From Candidatus Zambryskibacteria bacterium CG10_big_fil_rev_8_21_14_0_10_34_34 (GTDB lineage: Bacteria; Patescibacteriota; Minisyncoccia; Phycocordibacterales; WO2-35-19): 5,734 nt of DNA. The notes under the pieces are model-generated. The model ran no database searches. It was not told the origin of the DNA and saw nothing but the letters and a program-made list of their open reading frames with translations. Of the stretch, positions 1 through 5,475 are shown piece by piece; position 1 is the first letter of the stretch; the number at the start of each line of letters is the position of its first letter. The stretch is from positions 1 through 5,734 of the forward strand of contig PCXM01000028.1 in assembly GCA_002771075.1 (NCBI GenBank). Reading direction: 5' to 3'. The position numbers and the translations under genes are program-made.

Positions 1-7
1 CGAAGTC

Positions 8-55
8 CCCGTCGAGTTTGCTTGCCTTGTGCAAGCGACTCGGCGGGTTTTGTTT
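8..55 (+). terminator. Rho-independent terminator of an upstream gene outside the window
   Basis: CCCG (8-11) pairs with CGGG (44-47), T12 with G43 as a wobble, CGAGT (13-17) with ACTCG (38-42), and GCTTGC (20-25) with GCAAGC (31-36), around a CTTGT loop. A small bulge (T18-T19 against G37) interrupts the stem. TTTTGTTT follows at once (48-55). This GC-rich hairpin plus U-tract in an AT-rich background is a classic intrinsic terminator reading rightward. It should end a transcript whose gene lies before position 1, and it separates that gene from the tsaE-polA operon. Confidence 0.85.
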
Positions 56-59
56 ACAT

Positions 60-88
60 TTTATAGCGATTAATCACTACATTATAAT
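60..88 (+). promoter_or_regulatory. Probable sigma-70 promoter of the tsaE-polA operon
   Basis: A perfect TATAAT -10 box lies at 83-88, with TTTATA (60-65, 4 of 6 consensus matches) 17 nt upstream as -35. Transcription would start near 95-96, just after the terminator of the previous gene, giving a leader of about 137 nt before tsaE. It is the only consensus -10 seen between the terminator and tsaE. The match is seen directly; its use is inferred. Confidence 0.6.
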
Positions 89-102
89 ACCACGACCGTG
101 GT
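89..102. promoter_or_regulatory. Operator-like palindrome at the predicted transcription start
   Basis: ACCACG (89-94) and CGTGGT (97-102) form a perfect 6-bp inverted repeat around a 2-nt centre. It directly abuts the TATAAT box and covers the expected start site, a typical repressor-operator position. It is GC-rich compared with its surroundings. No regulator can be named from the sequence. It could also simply form a weak hairpin at the 5' end of the transcript. Confidence 0.4.
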
Positions 103-153
103 GAAATAGTGGGAATCCTAATTAGAAAAAGTTGTGGTAGGATGGAAGTATGG

Positions 154-233
154 ATCCCGTTAGAAATTTGCTGACGAGATTATGCATATTAAAAATTAAC
201 TACGGAAATAATATTTCCTATTTCTAACGGGAT
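154..233. repeat. 14-bp inverted repeat (80 nt end to end) in the tsaE leader, overlapping the start codon
   Basis: ATCCCGTTAGAAAT (154-167) is exactly complementary in reverse to ATTTCTAACGGGAT (220-233). The 52-nt spacer holds a smaller hairpin, GGAAAT (204-209) with ATTTCC (213-218). The right arm includes the first two bases of the tsaE ATG (232-234), so folding of the leader RNA would bury the start codon and the space where a ribosome site should be. No flanking target duplication is seen. It could be a translational control hairpin or a small palindromic repeat element. I have an unverified recollection of TTTCTAACGGG-type motifs between genes in Parcubacteria genomes. Confidence 0.7.
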
Positions 234-675
234 GAAATTTTTATCTAAAAATGTTGAAGAAACGGCAGAAATAGCTTCCAACTTCGCTAAAGCTACTCTA
301 GCCAATCCCAATTTTGAAAAAAATAGAGCCATAGTTGTTGGGTTATATGGAGAGCTGGGGAGTGGCAAAACTACTTTTATGAAATATTTAGCCAAAGCTT
401 TTGGAATTGAGGAAACTATCCAAAGTCCAACTTATGTGATTGAAAAAATTTACGAACTAAAAGATAAATCATTTAAACATTTGATTCATATAGACACTTA
501 TCGGATAGAAAAAGATGAAGAAATGATAAATCTGGGTTGGCAAGAGATAATTTCTGACAGTAAAAATTTAGTTTGCATAGAGTGGCCAGAGAAAGTTAGC
601 GGTATTATGCCCCATCATACTGTGATAAAATTTGAACATGCAGGAGAAAACGAAAGAAAAATTAGTATTACTTGA
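232..675 (+). CDS. tsaE: TsaE, tRNA threonylcarbamoyladenosine biosynthesis ATPase
   Basis: This 147-aa cytosolic P-loop ATPase belongs to the complex (with TsaB and TsaD) that makes t6A at position 37 of ANN-decoding tRNAs; TsaE hydrolysis resets the complex. The Walker A motif GELGSGKT is at residues 40-47, the SPTY switch motif at 65-68, the H-x-D-x-Y-R signature at 86-91 (HIDTYR), and the family's EWPE at 117-120. Length is normal for the family. The start at 232 is chosen because the N-terminal SKNVEET stretch aligns with the expected family start and no better start lies nearby. There is no Shine-Dalgarno sequence: the ATG sits at the end of a 14-bp inverted repeat that could mask it. 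The 3' end overlaps polA by 38 nt, so the two are probably cotranscribed. No substrate tRNA specificity can be read from this window. Confidence 0.95.
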   Translation: MKFLSKNVEETAEIASNFAKATLANPNFEKNRAIVVGLYGELGSGKTTFMKYLAKAFGIEETIQSPTYVIEKIYELKDKSFKHLIHIDTYRIEKDEEMINLGWQEIISDSKNLVCIEWPEKVSGIMPHHTVIKFEHAGENERKISIT

Positions 676-3600
676 TGCGCATGCGATTATTCATCGGGCG
701 TATCATGCCTTGCCTGATTTTGCCACAAGTAAAGGTGAACCGACGGGAGCTTTATACGGTCTAGTCCTCATGATTTTAAAGATTGCCACTGACTTAAAGC
801 CAGATTATATTGTGGCTTGTTATGACTTACCAAAACCGACTTATAGACACGAGGTTTATGAAGGATATAAAGCCGGAAGGACTAAAACTGATGATAATTT
901 GGTAGAGCAACTAGAAAAATCAAAACAAATCTGTGAAGTTTTGAATATTTCTATATATTCTAAGGAGGGTTTTGAAGCGGATGATATGCTTGGTACGATA
1001 GTTGAGAAATTGAAAATTGAAAATTCAAAATTGAAAATTCCTATTGATATTATTATTGCTTCTGGTGATATGGATACTATGCAATTGGTAAAAGATGCTG
1101 GCAAAAATAATGGTAGTGTTGAAGTTTATACTTTGAAAAAAGGAATTAAGGAAACTATTTTATATAACGAAAAGGCAGTGAGAGAAAGATTTGGGTTTGC
1201 TCCAGAATTTTTGACAGATTTTAAAGGGTTGAGTGGTGACCCATCAGATAATATTATCGGGATTTCGGGAATAGGAGAAAAAAGTGCCACAGATCTTATA
1301 ATAAATTTTGGCAGTATTGAAAATATTTACAAAATTTTAAAAAAAGACCCTAAAAAACTTGAAGAAAAAGGTATCAAAAAAAGGATAATAGAACTTTTGA
1401 AAGAGGGAGAAGAAGATGCCAGATTTAGTAAAATGCTTGCCACTATAAGAAGAGACGCGCCGATTGATTTTGTAATACCTTCTGAAAAATGGAAAGATGG
1501 TTTAGATTTGAAAAAAGCCGAAAATATATTTAGTAAACTAGAGTTTAGAACTATGGGGGCGCGCCTGAAGAGTGTTTTAAGTGGTAAAGATGAAAATAGA
1601 GATACGAAGAACAATTTTGCGAACCACGAGACTGATCAGAATCTTGAAGAAACAAAAATAGCTCTTTGGGTCGCTGATTCAAATACTACCAATCCAAGTT
1701 TTGAAGATATTTTAAATTTTGCGAGAACTGATTCTTTTGAAAAAGCCAAGGAAATTATTTTTGCAGAAGTCAAAAAAAAAGAAAGTGAGTTTGTTTTTGA
1801 AGAAATAGAAAAACCTATTATTCCTATAATAAAAAAGATGGAAGATAGGGGGGTTTTGATTGATACTGATTTCCTAAACAAATTAAACACAGATTATTCA
1901 AAAATTATAAAAGAAATAGAAAAGAAAATATGGAAAGAGGCAGGGGAGAAGTTTAATGTCGCTTCTCCAAAACAATTAGGAGAAATTTTGTTTAATAAAC
2001 TTAATTTAACTGTCAAATATCAAAAGAAAACAAGCACCGGAGCCAAATCAACCAAAGAATCAGAACTCCAAAAAATGAAAGATTTACATCCAATAATTCC
2101 GCTTGTTTTAGAGTTTAGAGAACTTTCAAAATTGGTATCAACTTATATAGAGCCCATTCCCAAAATGGTAGATAGCGAAAAAAGATTACATACTAAATTT
2201 ATTCAGACAGGCACAACTACAGGACGGATGGCATCGATAAATCCTAATTTACAAAATATTCCTATTGGTAGAGAGAGGGGTAAGCTTATAAGAAAAGCTT
2301 TTTTGGCGCCAAAAGGATTTAAACTTGTGTCTTTTGATTATTCTCAAATAGAACTTAGAATCGCCGCCATCCTTTCTGGTGATGAAAAATTGATTCAAAT
2401 TTTCAAATCTGGTGAAGATGTTCATAATACTGTTGCTTCTTATGTTTTTGGAGTAACAAAAGAAAAAGTAGATAAAGAAATGCGTAGAACCGCTAAAGTA
2501 ATAAACTTCGGTATTCTTTATGGTATGGGAATAAATGCTTTGACTCAAAACTTGGGCTCTGATAGAAAAACAGCTCAAGAGTTTTATAATACCTATTTTG
2601 AAAAGTTTGATAGATTGGCTTGGTATTTGGATAAAATAAAAAAAGATGCAAATAAACTTGGATTTACTACAACACTTTTCGGTAGAAGGAGATATTTTGA
2701 AGGTATTAAATCAAAACTTCCTTTTATTAAAGCGGCTGCCGAGAGGATGGCTATCAACGCGCCAATTCAAGGAACTTCAGCAGATATTATAAAAATGGCT
2801 ATGAAAAATGTTGATGATTTTATTGTAAAAAATAAATTGGAGAAAAAAGTATATTTGATACTTCAAATTCATGATGAGCTTATTTATGAAATTGCAGATG
2901 ATATTCTTGATGAAGTCTCTAAAAAAATAAAAGAAATAATGCAGAAAATATGGAAAGAGGCAGGGGAGAAGTTTAATGTCGCTTCTCCAAAACAATTAGG
3001 AGAAATTTTGTTTAATAAACTTAATTTAACTGTCAAATATCAAAAGAAAACAAGCACCGGAGCCAAATCAACCAAAGAATCAGAACTCCAAAAAATGAAA
3101 GATTTACATCCAATAATTCCGCTTGTTTTAGAGTTTAGAGAACTTTCAAAATTGGTATCAACTTATATAGAGCCCATTCCCAAAATGGTAGATAGCGAAA
3201 AAAGATTACATACTAAATTTATTCAGACAGGCACAACTACAGGACGGATGGCATCGATAAATCCTAATTTACAAAATATTCCTATTGGTAGAGAGAGGGG
3301 TAAGCTTATAAGAAAAGCTTTTTTGGCGCCAAAAGGATTTAAACTTGTGTCTTTTGATTATTCTCAAATAGAACTTAGAATCGCCGCCATCCTTTCTGGT
3401 GATGAAAAATTGATTCAAATTTTCAAATCTGGTGAAGATGTTCATAATACTGTTGCTTCTTATGTTTTTGGAGTAACAAAAGAAAAAGTAGATAAAGAAA
3501 TGCGTAGAACCGCTAAAGTAATAAACTTCGGTATTCTTTATGGTATGGGAATAAATGCTTTGACTCAAAACTTGGGCTCTGATAGAAAAACAGCTCAAGA

Positions 3601-4048
3601 GTTTTATAATACCTATTTTGAAAAGTTTGATAGATTGGCTTGGTATTTGGATAAAATAAAAAAAGATGCAAATAAACTTGGATTTACTACAACACTTTTC
3701 GGTAGAAGGAGATATTTTGAAGGTATTAAATCAAAACTTCCTTTTATTAAAGCGGCTGCCGAGAGGATGGCTATCAACGCGCCAATTCAAGGAACTTCAG
3801 CAGATATTATAAAAATGGCTATGAAAAATGTTGACGATTTTATTGTAAAAAATAAATTGGAGAAAAAAGTATATTTGATACTTCAAATTCATGATGAGCT
3901 TATTTATGAAATTGCAGATGATATTCTTGATGAAGTCTCTAAAAAAATAAAAGAAATAATGCAAGATGTTTTACCGATAGAAAAATCTTTTGAAGTGCCC
4001 ATCATCACCAATTTTTCTTCCGGACAAAATTGGGGCGAATTAAAGTAA
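638..4048 (+). CDS. polA: DNA polymerase I with tandemly duplicated polymerase domain (no proofreading exonuclease)
   Basis: The predicted protein has 1136 aa. Family A DNA polymerase I processes Okazaki fragments and fills repair gaps. The N-terminal 5' nuclease (about 1-310) shows D13, the YKAGR arch motif, EADD (113-116), SGDMD (142-146) and GDPSDN (200-205) with a helix-hairpin-helix after it. The 3'-5' exonuclease region has shrunk to about 80 residues (320-400) without the catalytic acidic motifs. Residues 430-769 and 770-1109 are near-identical polymerase cores. Core 1 has motif A DYSQIELR with D567 and E572, O-helix R616, K620, F624 and Y628, and motif C HDE with D746 and E747; core 2 has the same residues 340 later. 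The 27-residue C-terminal tail, ending in the usual G-x-N-W, follows only core 2. Without one unit the length would be 796 aa, normal for the family. ATG638 is preferred over TTG632; neither has a Shine-Dalgarno sequence, and coupling to tsaE is likely. Confidence 0.96.
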   Translation: MQEKTKEKLVLLDAHAIIHRAYHALPDFATSKGEPTGALYGLVLMILKIATDLKPDYIVACYDLPKPTYRHEVYEGYKAGRTKTDDNLVEQLEKSKQICEVLNISIYSKEGFEADDMLGTIVEKLKIENSKLKIPIDIIIASGDMDTMQLVKDAGKNNGSVEVYTLKKGIKETILYNEKAVRERFGFAPEFLTDFKGLSGDPSDNIIGISGIGEKSATDLIINFGSIENIYKILKKDPKKLEEKGIKKRIIELLKEGEEDARFSKMLATIRRDAPIDFVIPSEKWKDGLDLKKAENIFSKLEFRTMGARLKSVLSGKDENRDTKNNFANHETDQNLEETKIALWVADSNTTNPSFEDILNFARTDSFEKAKEIIFAEVKKKESEFVFEEIEKPIIPIIKKMEDRGVLIDTDFLNKLNTDYSKIIKEIEKKIWKEAGEKFNVASPKQLGEILFNKLNLTVKYQKKTSTGAKSTKESELQKMKDLHPIIPLVLEFRELSKLVSTYIEPIPKMVDSEKRLHTKFIQTGTTTGRMASINPNLQNIPIGRERGKLIRKAFLAPKGFKLVSFDYSQIELRIAAILSGDEKLIQIFKSGEDVHNTVASYVFGVTKEKVDKEMRRTAKVINFGILYGMGINALTQNLGSDRKTAQEFYNTYFEKFDRLAWYLDKIKKDANKLGFTTTLFGRRRYFEGIKSKLPFIKAAAERMAINAPIQGTSADIIKMAMKNVDDFIVKNKLEKKVYLILQIHDELIYEIADDILDEVSKKIKEIMQKIWKEAGEKFNVASPKQLGEILFNKLNLTVKYQKKTSTGAKSTKESELQKMKDLHPIIPLVLEFRELSKLVSTYIEPIPKMVDSEKRLHTKFIQTGTTTGRMASINPNLQNIPIGRERGKLIRKAFLAPKGFKLVSFDYSQIELRIAAILSGDEKLIQIFKSGEDVHNTVASYVFGVTKEKVDKEMRRTAKVINFGILYGMGINALTQNLGSDRKTAQEFYNTYFEKFDRLAWYLDKIKKDANKLGFTTTLFGRRRYFEGIKSKLPFIKAAAERMAINAPIQGTSADIIKMAMKNVDDFIVKNKLEKKVYLILQIHDELIYEIADDILDEVSKKIKEIMQDVLPIEKSFEVPIITNFSSGQNWGELK
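1007..1040 (+). repeat. Heptanucleotide tandem repeat inside polA
   Basis: Nearly five tandem copies of the 7-mer AAATTGA run from 1007 to 1040; the third and last copies carry C instead of G. Since 7 is not a multiple of 3, three copies make seven codons, and the stretch encodes KLKIENSKLKI (residues 124-134). It lies in the 5' nuclease domain, between the helix after EADD and the strand leading to SGDMD, and seems to lengthen a surface connection slightly. It keeps the frame. Gain or loss of one copy would break the frame, so it is a potential slippage site. Confidence 0.85.
1923..2942 (+). repeat. Direct tandem repeat in polA, copy 1 (1020 bp)
   Basis: Every base from 1923 to 2943 equals the base 1020 positions later, except T2815 versus C3835, which changes GAT to GAC (both Asp, residue 726 versus 1066). 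Identity stops at 1922 (A versus C) on the left and 2944 (G versus A) on the right. The unit is exactly 340 codons, so frame is kept. It encodes the thumb, fingers and palm, but not the helix just before the thumb nor the last 27 residues of the protein. Confidence 0.98.
2943..3962 (+). repeat. Direct tandem repeat in polA, copy 2 (1020 bp)
   Basis: Second copy, abutting the first with no spacer. The junction joins KEIMQ (end of core 1) to KIWKEAG (thumb of core 2); in the presumed ancestral gene KEIMQ runs into DVLPIEK and KIWKEAG follows KEIEK. Both ancestral partners are lysine/glutamate-rich helices, so the fusion may continue as a helix. Only this copy is followed by the normal C-terminal tail, and only copy 1 is preceded by the normal pre-thumb helix. 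An in-frame ATG (2939-2941, M768) sits right at the junction. Confidence 0.98.
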
Positions 4049-4061
4049 ATGTAAAATTAAA

Positions 4062-4490
4062 ATGGAAAATTTATTTAAAGAATATGAAGGAGTCTTTGAA
4101 GAAGAAATAGAAAATGATTCAAAGCCAAAAAAAGAAAGAGTTTTTGGTTATAAACCTTTTGCCTTGCAAGATGCCATAGGGGAGAAAAGTATAAAAAACA
4201 TCTGGATTGAATATCAAAAATTAAGATTTTCTGGTATAGAAGCCGAAGAGTTGATACATAATATAGTAAGCAAAATAAGGGATATGACAGCTATAATAAT
4301 AGGTGCCACTAAAGATGATTTGGGTTTAAAAGACTATCCGTATAATAAATCAAAAAGAGATCTTAAAAATTGGCAAGAAATTGAACTAAAAAATTTCTAT
4401 ACAAAATTGGTAGAAATATATCATCGTTCTCGGATGGAAAGCGGTAACGAGTTGGATACCGCTTTAGAAAAATTGTTGCTTAGTATCTAA
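4062..4490 (+). CDS. Small protein resembling the C-terminal domain of DNA polymerase III subunit delta
   Basis: This 142-aa soluble protein starts 13 nt after the polA stop on the same strand, so it is probably the third gene of the operon. The N-terminal 30 residues are acidic and then lysine-rich, probably flexible. Residues 32-142 are predicted alpha-helical and follow the pattern of the HolA (delta) clamp-loader collar domain: FALQDAIGEKS near 33-43, a W-x-x-Y-Q-K-L-R helix, a helix ending in VSKIRDM near 68-74, then LGLKDYPYNK, and a final YHRSRMESGNELDTALEKLLL segment matching the delta ending 'K-G-x-x-x-x-x-x-L-E-x-L-L'. The AAA+ part of delta is absent. The match comes from memory of the family pattern, not a search, so the function is a moderate-confidence inference; it may instead be an uncharacterised CPR protein that borrowed this fold. 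No Shine-Dalgarno sequence precedes the ATG. Its 3' end overlaps the converging membrane-protein gene by 11 nt. Confidence 0.62.
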   Translation: MENLFKEYEGVFEEEIENDSKPKKERVFGYKPFALQDAIGEKSIKNIWIEYQKLRFSGIEAEELIHNIVSKIRDMTAIIIGATKDDLGLKDYPYNKSKRDLKNWQEIELKNFYTKLVEIYHRSRMESGNELDTALEKLLLSI

Positions 4491-4809
4491 ATCTAGTTAT
4501 GATCCAATCAAAGCTTCGGATATTTTTGTAAGCTTGTTTAATTCCAAAAAAAGCTGTTCTAATAAAGAAACCAGCGATGAGTGTTTGAATAATCCAATTG
4601 GTATTTCTAATAGCGATTACAAGAAAATTAAAAGCAGGCATTAAGCCATTTTTAGGTATATTGGTTAAAACACTTTGGAAAGAGATTGATATAAAAGAGA
4701 TGATGATAAAAAATCCTAACATAAAATAATCCGGATAAGAGATAATAACATTTTTAGCATATTCTAAATAAACGCGAACCATTATTCTTCTTTTTAAATT
4801 GTTATTCAT
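4480..4809 (-). CDS. Small membrane protein coupled to the ECF sigma factor (candidate anti-sigma or membrane partner)
   Basis: 109 aa, family not recognised. A basic N-terminus of about 25 residues (KRR at 6-8) precedes a hydrophobic segment at about 28-48 (rich in F, I, S), then a second hydrophobic region at about 56-90 broken by RNTN at 68-71, which could be one or two further spans. The C-terminus is basic and aromatic (about 91-109). There is no signal peptidase site and no HxxxCxxC zinc anti-sigma motif. The start ATG overlaps the sigma-factor stop as ATGA (4806-4809), implying translational coupling; M10 (codon 4780-4782), with AGAAG just upstream, is an alternative start. Sigma factors of this class are often followed by a membrane anti-sigma gene, so that role is the leading guess from position alone. 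The short soluble part leaves little room for a normal anti-sigma domain. Confidence 0.75.
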   Translation of the reverse strand: MNNNLKRRIMVRVYLEYAKNVIISYPDYFMLGFFIIISFISISFQSVLTNIPKNGLMPAFNFLVIAIRNTNWIIQTLIAGFFIRTAFFGIKQAYKNIRSFDWIITRFRY

Positions 4810-5342
4810 AATTTATTGTATTGTTCGTAAATTTGCATAAATGTTTTTTTGGATCGATAGACTCTTACTCTGGCGGTGCTGTTTTTGATATTTAATATCT
4901 TGGCGATTTCCTTAAATGGCTTACCTAAAATATATCGCAATTTTATTATATCTGCTGTGGCTCCTCCTATTTTATTTAACACAAACTGTATATAATTTTT
5001 ATTGCTGTTATTGAAAACTTCTTCTTCATCTAAACTTGGAATCTTTTCTTGCATTTCTTCTGTAAATAAAACAGGTATATTTTTGTATTTATTTATTTGA
5101 TCAGCCATACAATTTTTTAAAATAGTATTGGTCCAAGGCACGAATTTGCCTCCATTTTCAAGAAACTTTTTACCATATTTATAAATTTTTATAAAAGTTT
5201 CTTGAACCACATCTTCGGCATCATCTTTTGAACGTAGATTTTTTTGAGCTATTCTCAAAAAACGCTTATGGTGTCTATCAAAAAGTTCACCAAACTTGGC
5301 AGGATTTTTGTATGAAAGTTTTAATATTATTTCATCCCTCAT
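4806..5342 (-). CDS. ECF-type RNA polymerase sigma-70 factor
   Basis: This 178-aa protein has the two-domain layout of extracytoplasmic-function sigma factors, which direct RNA polymerase to a small regulon. Region 2 covers about residues 17-85 and includes DAEDVVQETF (41-50), typical of the core-binding and -10-recognising helices. A variable linker (86-115) follows. Region 4 (about 116-172) carries the helix-turn-helix, with GKPFKEIAKIL leading to a basic recognition helix around NSTARVRVYRSKK (154-166). Regions 1 and 3 are absent, as expected. The ATG at 5340-5342 is preceded by AAAGG (5354-5358 on the plus strand) at an 11-nt spacing, a weak ribosome site. It forms an operon with the downstream membrane protein (ATGA overlap). 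Its target promoters and inducing signal cannot be read from this window, though the leader holds a palindrome that might be an autoregulatory site. Confidence 0.93.
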   Translation of the reverse strand: MRDEIILKLSYKNPAKFGELFDRHHKRFLRIAQKNLRSKDDAEDVVQETFIKIYKYGKKFLENGGKFVPWTNTILKNCMADQINKYKNIPVLFTEEMQEKIPSLDEEEVFNNSNKNYIQFVLNKIGGATADIIKLRYILGKPFKEIAKILNIKNSTARVRVYRSKKTFMQIYEQYNKL

Positions 5343-5372
5343 ATATTGTAAGACCTTTATTTTAATTAAAAT

Positions 5373-5385
5373 GTTACATCGTAAC
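5373..5385. promoter_or_regulatory. Palindrome in the sigma-factor leader
   Basis: GTTAC (5373-5377) and GTAAC (5381-5385) form an inverted repeat with a 3-nt centre, just downstream of the predicted sigma-gene transcription start. On the minus strand it contains TGTAAC, which resembles the AAC-containing -35 element of ECF promoters, and GGTC (5353-5356) follows 17 nt after the AAC, in the position of an ECF -10. It may therefore be an operator or part of an autoregulated ECF promoter. The motif is short, and the reading is speculative. Confidence 0.3.
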
Positions 5386-5396
5386 TTTCATATTTA

Positions 5397-5425
5397 ATTG
5401 TAGGTCATAATAAATATAGAAGCAA
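5397..5425 (-). promoter_or_regulatory. Probable promoter of the sigma-factor operon
   Basis: Reading leftward, TTGCTT (5420-5425) and TACAAT (5397-5402, 5 of 6 matches to the -10 consensus) are separated by exactly 17 nt. Transcription would begin near 5390, giving a leader of about 48 nt before the ATG. The -35 matches only at its first three bases. The region is very AT-rich, so chance matches are common and other starts are possible. Confidence 0.45.
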
Positions 5426-5475
5426 TAATTTAAACATTATGCAAAATATAAAAATGTCCATAAATTTTCTCTTTT

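Noticed and set aside
98..113. Two GTGG words 11 nt apart (98 and 109) resembling MraZ boxes
   Set aside because: The spacing and sequence do not fit the usual repeat well, there are only two copies, and no mraZ or cell-wall gene is near.
142..174. A 10-codon ORF in the tsaE leader starting ATG GAA GTA, a possible leader peptide
   Set aside because: There is no properly spaced ribosome site, no run of regulatory codons, and nothing in its composition that sets it apart from chance.
2249..2578. Long minus-strand open frames inside polA (2249-2578 and its identical copy 3269-3598)
   Set aside because: They are antisense shadows of the polymerase coding frame. They occur twice only because the DNA is duplicated, and their proteins match no family.
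1923..3962. Duplication caused by a mobile element or intein
   Set aside because: The repeated unit is pure polA coding sequence with no inverted ends, transposase, target duplication or intein splicing motifs.
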